DNA of 64,000 nt from positions 41,971,052-42,035,051 of the forward strand of contig OX326956.1 of NCBI GenBank assembly GCA_946800325.1, written 5' to 3'. Shown here in pieces: positions 1-10,734 of the stretch. The notes beneath the pieces are model-generated. The model saw nothing but the letters and a program-made list of their open reading frames with translations. It had not been told where the DNA came from and ran no database searches. How positions within the stretch are numbered: the first letter of the stretch is position 1; each line of letters opens with the position of its first letter. This stretch comes from Luzula sylvatica (lineage: Eukaryota; Streptophyta; Magnoliopsida; Poales; Juncaceae). Made by a program: the position numbers and the translations under genes.

Positions 1-2360
1 TTCCTTATTTTTTCTATTAATTCCTCATAAATTACTCTTTGCGGTTTATTTACTTGCAGCGGGTACCCTAGGTATCTAAAGGGCATTTGGGCTTCTTCAC
101 AGCCAAGTTCTCTTGCTATTTCTAGTCTGTCCACCACATTCTCTGATATTAACGTAAACTCTGATTTCTCGAAATTAATTTTTAATCCCGATTGATCCCC
201 AAAAATATTTAACAAATATTTTATTCTTCTTACTTGAATCAGATCAGGTTTGATGAGGTATAAGCTATCATCAGCATAGAAGAGGCTAGCTTGTACTTCT
301 CTCAAAGGTCTGTCTATGAAGTTCTCAGCTACCATTTTTTCTAGGACTCTTCCCATTGTGTCCATGGCTAAGATAAAGAGGTGGGGGGGTAGCGGGTCCC
401 CCTGCCTGACCCCTCTGGATAAATGAATTGACTTGCCTGGTATTCCATTTATTAGTATTTTTGCTGATCCTCCCAGCACATACCTTCTCATCCAGCCAAT
501 CCACTTCCTCTCAAACCCTCTTGCTTGCAACACTTCTCCTATGAAATCCCACGATATTGAATCGAACGCTTTCTGGATATCCGCTTTAAATAAAAGCGTT
601 GGTTGTTTGGTATATGTGGCTTTATGAATTGCCTCTCTGGCATATACGTAACAGTCAGAGATCTCTCTGGTTTTGATGAATCCCAATTGATTCGGAAGGA
701 TGAGTTTGTTAATAACCGATTTGAGTCGATTGGCCAGGGTTTTTGACATAATTTTTTGTATGCTTGAGATGAGACTTATGGGTCGAAAGTCTTTTGGTGA
801 CGTGGCTCCCTCCTTTTTGGGAATTAAGGATATAAAAGATTGCGAGAAACTTTCTAGCCCCTCTTCTCTCTCTAACACCCTTGTGAGACAATCGTGAATT
901 TCTTCTCTGAGCTCAGGCCAAAAATATTTGTAGAATTCCCCGTTAAAACCATGTGGGCCAGGTGATTTATTATTGCTCCATTTTCTTATAACCTCATCTA
1001 ATTCTTCTGCTGCAATTGGGCTTGTTAAGAGTGATAGATCTGTGTCGGTTCGAAATAGGGTTTTCAGATCGATTATGCTTGCACTTATCGGTTGATTTGG
1101 CTTTTTTCCGATTATGTCCCTGAAGAAGTTGAAAAACACGTTAGCCTTTTCTTTGTGTGTGGTTACTTGAGTGTTTGAGCTTGGGTCCAGGACTGAGGGT
1201 ATCATCATTTTTGTTTTCCTTGTTGTTGCATAGCTTTGGAAGAAACGTGTATTACAATCACCCTCCTTGGCCCATCGTACTTTGGCTCGCTGCTTCCAGT
1301 ACTCTTCATTTTTTAAGGTCAGCTCTTTAAATCTTCTCTTCGCTAATTCTCTAATTAATTTTTCATTTTCTGATAAAATTCTCATCTCACTTTTGCAATC
1401 AATCCAGCTTATTAAATATTTACAATTTTTTATGTAACTCTTTGCATTTCTTCTTCTGTTTTTTTCCCAATTTTGCAGTTTGACCCCCAAGCTTGAAAGT
1501 TTCTGGCTCAGTTGGTGCATGTTACAAGCTTTTGATTGTTGTAGATGATTTTTGATGATTGCTAAGGCTTCTGCATTTGATAGCCAGTTGTTTTCGAACC
1601 TAAAGCTTTGGTGGATTGGGAAGTTAGTTTGGGACTGGAGTAGGATTGGTACGTGATCGGAACAAGTGTTAGCGAGGGATCTTTGCGTTGAATTCGGGAA
1701 CTTTTGTTGCCATCTGGTGTTGTACAAGAATCGGTCTAGCCTTGCTTGTGCTTTTGAGTTGCTCCATGTGAATCTTTTGCCTTTTAAGGGGGGATCGATG
1801 AGCTCACATTCGTTAATGAAAGCATTAAATAGTTTGCAATCCTCGAGAGATCTCGTTACATCTCCTGTTCTCTCACTTACTGAGGTAACCATGTTATAGT
1901 CTCCTAGGATTATCCATGCTTTATTAACTTTTTTACTAATATCTTTTAACTCTAGCAGGAATCTTTCTTTTTCCTCTCTTGTTTGCGGCCCGTAAACTCC
2001 TGTGACTACCACTGTTTCATTATCCCAGTTACACTTTAACCAGAGCGAGATTGAGTGCCTCTCTTGGCTTACATTCTCTAAAGTGAATAGCCTCTCTGAC
2101 CATGCTAATATTATTCCACCCGATGCTCCAATGGAGTTTAGGGCTTGGGATCCTTGAAGCCTGCTGCCAAATATCTCTTTGTTTAGCATGCTCGAATAAT
2201 CTTTGAGCTTTGATTCTTGGATACACACCAGGTCAGGAGATTCTTCACTTATTGTTTCTCTTACTGTGCTTCTTTTTTTCTGGTCATTTAATCCTCTTGT
2301 GTTCCAACTTATAATTTTTAATGCTTTTGTTTTCATTTGATTTTTATTTATGCTCTTCAT
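1..2360 (-). CDS. LINE ORF2: AP-type endonuclease and reverse transcriptase (partial)
   Basis: ORF2 nicks target DNA and reverse-transcribes the element RNA at the nick. Reading from ATG 2360 (a second in-frame ATG is at 2336) I checked every codon to base 1 and found no stop, so about 786 codons are open. The N-terminal endonuclease shows SWNTRGLND and QESKL at the start, GDYN near 1890 and SDH near 1640, the expected catalytic blocks. The reverse transcriptase shows GVRQGDPL near 405 and the catalytic YADD at about 267-278. Plant L1 ORF2 proteins are usually near 1,300 residues, so the C-terminal part is missing only because the window ends. Translation probably depends on reinitiation after ORF1 (inference). 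Confidence 0.93.
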   Translation of the reverse strand, partial: MKSINKNQMKTKALKIISWNTRGLNDQKKRSTVRETISEESPDLVCIQESKLKDYSSMLNKEIFGSRLQGSQALNSIGASGGIILAWSERLFTLENVSQERHSISLWLKCNWDNETVVVTGVYGPQTREEKERFLLELKDISKKVNKAWIILGDYNMVTSVSERTGDVTRSLEDCKLFNAFINECELIDPPLKGKRFTWSNSKAQARLDRFLYNTRWQQKFPNSTQRSLANTCSDHVPILLQSQTNFPIHQSFRFENNWLSNAEALAIIKNHLQQSKACNMHQLSQKLSSLGVKLQNWEKNRRRNAKSYIKNCKYLISWIDCKSEMRILSENEKLIRELAKRRFKELTLKNEEYWKQRAKVRWAKEGDCNTRFFQSYATTRKTKMMIPSVLDPSSNTQVTTHKEKANVFFNFFRDIIGKKPNQPISASIIDLKTLFRTDTDLSLLTSPIAAEELDEVIRKWSNNKSPGPHGFNGEFYKYFWPELREEIHDCLTRVLEREEGLESFSQSFISLIPKKEGATSPKDFRPISLISSIQKIMSKTLANRLKSVINKLILPNQLGFIKTREISDCYVYAREAIHKATYTKQPTLLFKADIQKAFDSISWDFIGEVLQARGFERKWIGWMRRYVLGGSAKILINGIPGKSIHLSRGVRQGDPLPPHLFILAMDTMGRVLEKMVAENFIDRPLREVQASLFYADDSLYLIKPDLIQVRRIKYLLNIFGDQSGLKINFEKSEFTLISENVVDRLEIARELGCEEAQMPFRYLGYPLQVNKPQRVIYEELIEKIR

Positions 2361-2375
2361 TGCTTTTTGTGTTTA

Positions 2376-3635
2376 TTACTCTGTTGAGGCATTGGCCAAT
2401 CTGCCAATTACCTCTCTGAGTTCATCGTTCATTTTGATTCCTATTGCGGCGAGTGCCTTGGTGATATCCTCCTCCCTTAAATGTTCTTTCTCCATCTCTA
2501 CTCTGTACTCCTCTTTATTTGGCTGAGTTTTGATTTTGTTTTTCTTTTCAAATCCATTTGTTATTTCACTGTATTGAATTAATTGCGCTTTTTCTGTAAC
2601 TGAAACGTAATTTTCTCCTTGTTTTCCTCTCAGTATGTTACTTCTTCTCACTTCTGCTTTATTGTTTTTCCTCTCTTCTCCATCTCTGTTTTGACTCTCT
2701 TGAGTCTTTTCACTAAGTGTGCTGCCTTCTATGGATATTATTTCTTTGCCTGGATGGGTTTCTAAATGCGATGTCTCAAAATGAGTCATCTTGTCCGTGT
2801 TGCATTGGGGTGATCGAAAGAGTTGGTATTGTGGCGTATTTGTTGAGGTGGTGTTGTGTGATTGACTTGTGGTGAAGAGTTTGTTGCCCTTGATGTTTTG
2901 TTCTGTGGGTGTTGTTGCCGATGAATCCTTGAGATCAGAGATAGTCTGGCTGGTGGAATTTGGTTGCCGAATTGGAAGTGATGAAGGTCGAGAAATAACA
3001 GATACTACTAAGTCGCGACATAAATTCTGATCCATCCTCGCCTTATCATTTTTCACCCTCCATATCTCTGATTTTGCTGGGTTTGGTCTCTGGCTTTTCC
3101 TGTTTGCGCTTTTGCACACTACCTTTATTTTGACCGAATAATGAAGATCTTGGAAGAAGAACATCTCAGGTATTCTCGTTTTATAATGTATAGTTATTTT
3201 CATCTGTAAATCGTTAACTTCTTCATTCTTGTGCAGGACTATGAACTCGGATATTAATCCAAATCGGGAGGTGAATTTCTCAATTTCAGCTTTCGTACAC
3301 AATGGTTCCGGGACTCTCTTCAGAACTAGGATTAGGTTTTTAGTCGCTGACGGCTCGTTTCTAGCATTTGTACTGTTTAGTATTTCGTTTTGTATGTGAA
3401 CTATATGGGACTCTTCTGCTGCTTCCTTGTTTTCCTTACAGTTTATGCGAATATGACCTGTCTTTTGACAGCCATGACAACGTATTTTTTCTTCGCAATT
3501 CCCTCTTGTGTGATCCTTTCTTAAGCAGCGAAAACAGTACTTTGCTCCCCCTTTTCTCTTAGTTACTTGGATCCATGGGTTATTGTTCTCTATCCCTTCT
3601 TTATCCCCTTTCACTGCCTCTGCGTAGGTCTGCAT
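2376..3635 (-). CDS. LINE ORF1: zinc-knuckle RNA-binding protein
   Basis: A 419-residue intact ORF with a clear ATG at 3635, stopped by TAA and followed at once by a second TAA. Two CX2CX4HX4C zinc knuckles sit near the N-terminus (C34, C37, H42, C47 and C53, C56, H61, C66). Residues about 98-175 alternate hydrophobic strands and a helix in a way that resembles an RNA-recognition motif; this is my reading of the pattern and not a search result. The rest is hydrophilic, Ser/Thr/Asn-rich, with a charged C-terminus that may be helical. In the family ORF1 coats element RNA in a ribonucleoprotein with ORF2. Many plant L1 ORF1 proteins carry the knuckle after the RNA-binding domain, so the order here is less common. 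Confidence 0.88.
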   Translation of the reverse strand: MQTYAEAVKGDKEGIENNNPWIQVTKRKGGAKYCFRCLRKDHTRGNCEEKIRCHGCQKTGHIRINCKENKEAAEESHIVHIQNEILNSTNARNEPSATKNLILVLKRVPEPLCTKAEIEKFTSRFGLISEFIVLHKNEEVNDLQMKITIHYKTRIPEMFFFQDLHYSVKIKVVCKSANRKSQRPNPAKSEIWRVKNDKARMDQNLCRDLVVSVISRPSSLPIRQPNSTSQTISDLKDSSATTPTEQNIKGNKLFTTSQSHNTTSTNTPQYQLFRSPQCNTDKMTHFETSHLETHPGKEIISIEGSTLSEKTQESQNRDGEERKNNKAEVRRSNILRGKQGENYVSVTEKAQLIQYSEITNGFEKKNKIKTQPNKEEYRVEMEKEHLREEDITKALAAIGIKMNDELREVIGRLANASTE

Positions 3636-3900
3636 AGCTTTACCCGATCAAATTGAAAAGTAAAAAGATGAGAAAAAGGTTTGGATTACAAGATTATTGA
3701 GTTTTTCTTGCGAAATTACTCAAATATCTTGCTTCTCCCTACCCTTTTGCTCTAGTCCCGCTTCTCCCCGAGGGGGCTGTGAACTATTTCCTTTACTTTT
3801 CTCGTTTAGATCAGGTGGCCTGAGCGATTTGGTGGATTTCTTGGGTTTTTCTCGTTTAGATCAGGTGGCCTTGATCTTAATGAAGATATTACGTCATGTG
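3636..3900 (-). repeat. LINE 5' leader with a spaced 24-bp direct repeat
   Basis: Upstream of ORF1 the 24-bp sequence at 3797-3820 recurs exactly at 3847-3870, a 50-bp period. Its core is CTCGTTTAGATCAGGTGGCC. LINE promoters are internal and lie in this leader, so a repeated block here is a candidate promoter module (inference). No other gene signal is seen. Confidence 0.6.
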
Positions 3901-5100
3901 GCCAGTTAATTTGCATTAATTAACGTTTTTTCACTAGGAATTAATTTAGGATTTTATTCTAATTTTCTGTCTTTAATTGATCTCACTTCTTTTATTTAAA
4001 AAGAGACTAGTCAATAAAATGGAATTGTTGACTTGCCTTTTTCCAATTATTGTTTACTAGCAACAACGTTCCTCTTCCAATATTTCTCGGCATTACTTTT
4101 CCAATTATTTTCTTTTCGTTTTGATAATGAGATGTAAATCTTACCTATTCTTTTCTTTCTTCTGTTATGAATGCCAATAATGTGTTTTGGACATTCTTAT
4201 ATTTCTCTTTCGCAAAGATAGCAACATTTTAAAATTTTGTGCAAGGCTGAAAATAAATAACTGAAGAGCTGCCAATGTTGAAACTTTAGAAGAATAATGG
4301 AAGATAGGTTAGTCGACAATTTCATTTTATTTCATATGTGTTCGCTAATGTAGTTAGAATAAGAATATGGATTAAAATGTATGAATTTGATACCAATGAT
4401 CAGAATAATCTTGTTTCTATAATTTCATTATCCAATTGTTTAATTTAGGAGAATTAATAATATATTTTTACAAATTAAAAAACAAATATTGAAGTATAAA
4501 AATACATTACAAGAAAAATTAAGTGCCTAAAACTCAGGATTAGTAATAATCAAGTATTGGAAGGCCTTATAATTCAGTGCCTAGAAACTATAGAAAAGGG
4601 CCCTTTATTATAATTGAATTGTTTAACAGAAAGAAGAAAGCCCAAATATTGCAGGGCCTTATTATAGTTAGTACAGTATAACTGTACAAGGCTTCAAGCC
4701 TTCTTCAACCCTTCGAAATTCGGTTCAAAAGTTCTGGAAAATCGTTGAACAATCACCATTCTCAAAACACTATGGAAAACCTTCTCTGAGTTCTCTCTCT
4801 CATCTAGAATTATATTAATATAATATGAAAAGTTCTATAGTACACAATTTTGTTTATGATACACCCATTTTCAAAAATATTTTGAATACTTATTAATTAA
4901 TTAATTAATATTTAAGGTAATTTTTTAAAAGTATTTATTAATGAATGATAGGTTAAATAGAAAATTTGAATTGTTCATTAAATAAAAAATACTAATAAAA
5001 AATAAAATTTATGATACTTCTTTCTAAATATCCAAAATATCATTTTAAAAGGATATATGATAGAACTCCTCATATAATATATATAAATATCATTTAAACA
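3901..5100. other. AT-rich intergenic stretch, no gene seen
   Basis: Stops occur often in all frames and no conserved motif is visible. A short palindrome-like run (gtacag-tata-ctgtac) lies near 4670-4690. Nothing else can be supported. Confidence 0.6.
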
Positions 5101-5135
5101 TATTTGGTATTCTCCGGAGGCAACATGCATTGGGG

Positions 5136-5137
<2 letters not shown>

Positions 5138-5187
<50 letters not shown>

Positions 5188-5200
5188 GTGTGGGGGGGGT
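5138..5200. repeat. (GT)n microsatellite grading into a G-rich run
   Basis: About 20 GT dinucleotides run from 5138 to 5179, followed by GGGT and G-run sequence to 5200. Open frames across it are repeat artefacts. Confidence 0.95.
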
Positions 5201-5474
5201 TCTCATGCCCCCCTACTATACTGCATGACCATACGGCCCCCAGCCACCTCTGGGGATCAACATGTCTGCGTTACAACATGCATGAGCACGTGACAAGCAC
5301 GTGGCCATGAGGCTGGGTGGGTCATTTCTCATCCACCTATTGACTGGCCCCGGGGGCCAATTTTGATCAGCCCCACCTGCCCCGGGGTAAGAGATGGGGG
5401 TTGGGGGGGTCATTTCTCATGCCCCCCTACTATACTGCATTACCATACGGCCCCCAGCCACCCCTGGGGATCAA
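5201..5474. repeat. Direct repeat of a 60-bp GC-rich unit
   Basis: A 60-bp unit at 5201-5260 recurs at 5415-5474 with only a few changes; both contain CCATACGGCCCCCAGCCACC. The DNA between is GC-rich and not obviously coding. This is a local duplication of unknown origin and contrasts sharply with the AT-rich surroundings. Confidence 0.8.
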
Positions 5475-5499
5475 AGCCACGATAGATTATTGGGAGCCG

Positions 5500-5650
5500 A
5501 GATTGTAATTTATTAGGGGGGCCGAGATTATTGTACACATATATAAATGTCTAGTGAAAAAAATTCGAAAAAATCTCGCGGGAACTCGAATCCACAACCT
5601 TCCATATCGCAAACATGTGTTCAACAACTAGGTTCATTTTTTTTGAATAA
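5500..5650 (-). other. tRNA-like (B-box) repeat fragment
   Basis: On the minus strand 5581-5593 reads GGATTCGAGTTCC, a good match to the internal B box of Pol III genes. No complete cloverleaf can be drawn, so this is more likely a SINE or tRNA-derived fragment inside a repeat than a tRNA gene. Confidence 0.35.
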
Positions 5651-5689
5651 ATATCACTGATACAATTAACAACAAATACTAATGTCATT

Positions 5690-7060
5690 AACAACTTAAT
5701 AGTCATCGAGTGTGGCCACGAATGCTAATGTTATTAACAACAAATGCTAATGTCAATCTTTTTTAGATAAATTCATATTTTTTTTCCGATACCGAATTGG
5801 ATTGAACTTGTACAATGACATTGACGAAACAATAATGACATGTACTTAAATTTTACCTAGAAACATACGTTACAAATAGCAGTACGGCCACGCTAATTTT
5901 TTAAATGAAAACTAAATTCTAGAAATTGTAAATTTGACTAGCACGTGTATTTCTAGGTACAAATTCAGATAAAAAAATTGGGTGTGTGTCATTATTGGGG
6001 CGGCGGCAACGATCCGGCACCGCCCCGTAAATAAAATAATTAAATTTGCCCGTACAAACGGACCGTAATAACTATGTGAATTCAACCGAATAATCTTAAT
6101 CAAAACCGTACCTTAACCGTATGCGGAAGCGTATGGAATCCGTCGAATTGATGTCGCGCCATCACCGTTGTTGCGTTCATGAAGCCTTAGTTGCAAAAAA
6201 TGTATTACAAGTACTTTATGATGTCCAATTTAGAGTCCTTTTGATTTTCTCTAATGGATCTCTCTCTCTAATCTTAATGGGCAGAATTCAAGAATGAAAC
6301 ATTATCTTCATCATCATATATATACTTGAGACCAAATTGCTTTTATAACCACAAGACATATTTTTACAAAAGACATGTTTTTTGGATTTCCTAATGTGGA
6401 TCTTCTAATTCAGCCCATCATAAAAATAGAATCACCACCACAATATTCTACACATCAAAGACTCACAACTTAGTTGACACATTTAATGCTTAATTTTATA
6501 ATTAAAATTGATCACTATATTAATAAGAATTTAAATGACAATATTACAACACATAAATATTTTACATATAAGTTCAATGTTGAAATAATGTTCCAACAAA
6601 AATATCATCTTAGTTATACAATATGCTTCATTTAATATCCAATGGTGCATGAAACTTATACTTTTACGACCAATAACATATCAAAGTATTACGATTCGCA
6701 ACAAGAAATCGTTGATAACCCCAAGTTTAAAAATGAATATATTATTTGTTACGAGAATATGCATAATGATCAAACCATGTATATTTTTATAAAACGGTCA
6801 ATTCGATACATAATTTCACTGCAAATTTATATTTTATATCTATATAGACATGTTTATATATGACTAACTCAGAGACGAAACACGACTTCAAACTTAGGGG
6901 AAGACCAACTATTATGTGTTGATACAAAAAAAAAAAATGTATACTAGATGTGGAAATTGAACCCACAATCATCTTATTACAAACCAACAAGAATAATCAT
7001 TCAATAAGCATGCCATTTTGTGAAAAAAAATATAAAACAAATTGGATGAAACATATTGGA
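5690..7060. repeat. Duplicate block A1 (matches 22585-23265)
   Basis: Sequence from about 5690-5990 and 6630-7060 aligns collinearly with 22585-22815 and 22850-23265, including the region near 6640 (GGTGCATGAA) and the stretch at 6880-7000. A 640-bp segment about 5990-6630 has no counterpart in B. The block contains a diverged copy of the MITE described at 47649. Open frames in it are not conserved between copies and I do not call them genes. Confidence 0.8.
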
Positions 7061-7889
7061 TGTATGATTTAATTGATGATTTTTGTCTGAGGTAGTAACC
7101 TAATTAATTGTTAATTCAGGCGTTATTTACAAGTTCTTAATTAACAATTGAATTATTCAACATTTGTTGAAAGAATAAACTAACAAATAAAAATATTTAT
7201 TACGAATTGAAAACCATATTTTTACGAATTGACCTTATTTGTGCCAAGAAATGTGAGAAGAATGAGGCATGTAAATAAATAATGATTGATACAGATACTC
7301 TTAAAAGATGGAAGATGGGATGAAGATGTAATAAATGCATACATAAATGATTGATTGAATATTTGCATTCTTCATTGTGGACGGTTGAAAATGTTGAGCA
7401 TTAAATGTGTAATAAATAATGATTGTGGACATTAATGAATGAACATAAAATTAAAAAAATTAAAAAAAAATGGAAAGATAAATACCTCAAAGGAGATGGA
7501 AGAGGTTCTGGATGAACCGTTAATTGAGAACTTGGGAAGATGTGAAAAATTAGGATTTGAGCCAAGAAGAAGAAAGGGGAGGATTTGATAGTGAGATGGC
7601 TATGTATAAGTGTGCTTGATTCGACACGAAACCCTGGTAACTGGCGAGGAATGGTAATGATGGCAGAATATCTAAGCTTGGAGCAGCATGGGGAAAGCAC
7701 TGAGGAGTCTAAAAAGGTTAAGTTTGTAGAACTGGATATGATGTATTAACAGTTAACAGGGCAGGGGATTTGGAGAAACCTATCCGTGTGGTCATGTGAG
7801 CTGTGCGTGGGGTGCATTAGATTAACCATATACGTCAGCGTGATTCGATCGGCGTGGTTGGGATGCATTTGAGGAGAAGAGTATAATTT
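7061..7889. other. Intergenic, no gene supported
   Basis: A minus-strand open frame at 7401-7700 (99 codons) is Ser/Leu/Phe/His-rich, without a recognisable domain or splice context. I do not call it a gene. Confidence 0.5.
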
Positions 7890-9060
7890 CCCGATGGTTG
7901 AGATTTAAAAATAAAAAAAAGTTACCCAACATTAATGCTCTGCCCAAACCCGATTTTCTCTTCCTAAATCCCCCATCCTCCCTTCCTCTGTTGCACAAAA
8001 CAAATCACCCACGGGTTTCTCTCAAAAAAAAAAAAAAAAAAACAAATCATACGAAACTCTGCACAGATCATACGAGCTTGCTGCTTGCCCCCTCTCTCCC
8101 TCCCGCACCCGCCTCATCCAGTCACGATTATTGCTCTTTTTCTTTGGTGCCACTGGTTCGACGGAGTATGCTCGAGCAATCAAGTGTCATCCCTCTTCTT
8201 GTCGTTTGATTTTTAGCTCACTGGAGTTGATTATGTGGTGGTGGTCATTGGTCTCATCATTTTCCAGGTATGATTTTGATAATAGAAACATAAATCATAT
8301 ATATTACGATTTTCTTTTTTTCAAATATGGGTATGGGTTGAAGTTCTTAATCGAGGGTTAGTTGACAAAAATTGATAAATTGGTTCAAAATCAGGCTCAA
8401 TTCAATAATCATTGAGTACTTACTTCTGTTATTTTGTTCTTACTTTTTCAGAAAGGATTAATATGGTTTTCTAGAGTTGTTTCAAAATTTGATTCCAGAG
8501 CTGTTTGAAAAATCGATGCAATAAACAGGGTCAAAATCAGGTTTCGATGTCTAGTTAAGTTTTGTTTTTACAAAATTTATATTCAATGCAAAACTGTATT
8601 ATTCTAATTTTTCCAATTTGCAATGTTAATTTTTTATAGTACATCCTCTTTTAAGAGTTGTAGTCACCGTGTTCGACAAAATGTCTAAGATAGTGTGCAA
8701 GCATGATGTGGTTTTATACGACATACTTATGCATGTGATATTACAGCCTGAGAGAAGCAGAGAGAGTGCGAGGAGTGAAATAAGGTTACGACATTGCTTT
8801 ACATGAAACTGATACATGGGCCTTGGGAAGAAGTTACTGGGAAGAAGTTACTGGGGATTTTCGCAATGCAAAAGGTACAAGAATAAGTTACATTGCTTCA
8901 TGATTGAACACATATTCTTTTTTGCAAATTTATCTCTAATTATTTTTGTTTTTGTGTGTTCATATTTAGGTCGGCTCGAAATTGTCAATTTTCGAGACAC
9001 TTGCGGCTTCACATTAAGGTTATGGTTATGAAGTTGTAATGCGTTTATGGAGTGCATGTA
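7890..9060 (+). other. Leader-like region, possible noncoding transcript
   Basis: 7930-8130 is pyrimidine-rich with short exon-like GC bias, and TTTCCAG/GTATGATT at about 8263 looks like a 5' splice site, resembling a plant 5' UTR plus first intron. No long conserved coding exon follows to 9060. It may be a noncoding transcript or the remains of a gene start. Function unknown. Confidence 0.25.
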
Positions 9061-10159
9061 TATAAATTTTGTAATTCTATTGTATATGAATAATGAGTTT
9101 GTTGATACATTTTTTCTAAATTTTTGGTGTCAACCCAATTTCATAAATTATTCCAAATAAATTCTGAAGATCACTATATGTTTTTTTTTGTAGATTAATT
9201 TTTTGCTTACGCGCAATTTTGGAAAAAAAAAAAAAAAATCGATTTTAACATTTTTGCATTTTTTTTAGTTAATATTAATGGTACCATTTTGTATCATCTC
9301 ACATAATTATTATTTTTAGTTAATTGGCATTTATTCGTTTTGTTATTATCGTATCCTGTTGGTACCATTTTAGTTATTTTCACACAATCTCACAAATTTC
9401 AAATTGTATTAATCTTTTCATTTACAATTCTAATGCACGCACAATGCTGGCCATAACCATGACATTCAAATTACAACTCAATTCTGTCAAATCAAGTATA
9501 ATTATGAACCAAAACCTAACTCCGATGGGACTCTTAACCATACTAGTACCGGTGATTCTTCGTAGTAGTTATTCTGGTACGATCGCCACAAACTCGGGTT
9601 CGGTACTATTCAAAATGCCCCTTTCTTTCGTCTGAGATAGTAAAACTAAGGAGAGAATCCACTCTATATGTGCCCGATTTGAACTCTACACAATTCGATG
9701 ATTCGCCAAAAACCGCACTGTCATACTGGTACAGCAGTGGTCGTACAAAATGCAATTAATATGAGTAAGCTAGCCAATTAAGAGAGAGTGGGTTGCGGAT
9801 CGGTCTCTTCCTGAAATTAGAAAAATAAACAAATAACAGAAATTTGCAAAAGAAACCTTGCACTATTAAATTTACAAAAAAAATTGCATTTATTATTGCA
9901 AAAAGCCCCTTACCATTAACTTTTAATCGACAGAGTCCAAAATGGACTAAACAAATTTTAGTTGAGAGTATTAAGTCTAAAGAAATGTTAGGATTTTGTT
10001 TTGCAGATTTCAACAGTGCATGGATTTTTTTGTATTTTTGTGTTAATAAAAAAGTACCTATTTTTCAGAAATTCAACGTCCAGAGTTACTTAAAACTTAC
10101 ATTTCTAAATTGTTTACCTGCAACTGCAAATAAATAAGCCGAGATTGCTCATAATGCAT
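9061..10159. other. Intergenic, no gene seen
   Basis: AT-rich with poly-A/T runs (around 9180 and 9222). Short frames are neither conserved nor domain-bearing. Confidence 0.55.
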
Positions 10160-10734
10160 ACCCAATTAACCACAAACCCGAAAATAAACTAAATTAAACA
10201 AAGTGACATGTTCAATGAAATCCAATGCAAAGAGAAGACGGACCATTTGAACTAACAACAAATTCAGTGTTTTTACAGAAAGGTAGAACAAATAGAGTGA
10301 TTGAGAGAAGCTCGTGACTCTTCTTCGAGATAGAAAGCTTGTGACTCTTCTTCGAGGTAGCAGGAAGGTCATCAATAGAGAGGCTTTCCTTGAAGAAGGT
10401 CAGCGAAAGGGACAATCGCCATGCAAGCAAGCAAGCAAGATCTAGCAGAAAGAGGGAGCTCGCCACGAAAGCAAGCAATCAGATCTAGAGAGATTGAGCT
10501 TGAAAGGAGCACGTGATGAGAGAGAGAGAGAGAGAGAGCGAGCAATAGTTGGGCAGGGGAGGGAGATGTTTGGGGCAGTATCTGGGAACAAATCTCAGCC
10601 GTTAATAAAAATACGATGAAAGGTCAAGATTTGGACTCCATATAAGAATTCTAATTAAGAACTCCATTGAACGGTCCATATATGTATGTATATATATATA
10701 TGTATGTATATATATATCAATTATTAATGGGTTA
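10160..10734. repeat. GA microsatellite and purine-rich DNA
   Basis: A (GA)n run lies at about 10517-10538 within purine-rich sequence holding near-repeats (gtgactcttcttcgag occurs at 10312 and 10340). TA/TG simple repeats follow at 10680-10720. The minus strand looks like a pyrimidine-rich leader, but no coding exon follows it. Confidence 0.6.

Larger units (their letters stand above)
1..3900 (-). mobile_element. L1-like LINE retrotransposon, cut by the left window edge
   Basis: The minus strand holds a leader, ORF1 (2376-3635) and ORF2 (from 2360 leftwards past the edge), the standard layout of plant L1/Cin4-type non-LTR retrotransposons. ORF1 and ORF2 lie in the same frame, separated by two consecutive TAA codons and 12 further bases. 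The 3' part of ORF2, the 3' UTR and the tail are outside the window. The right (5') boundary near 3870-3900 is approximate because I could not see a target-site duplication. Confidence 0.9.
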
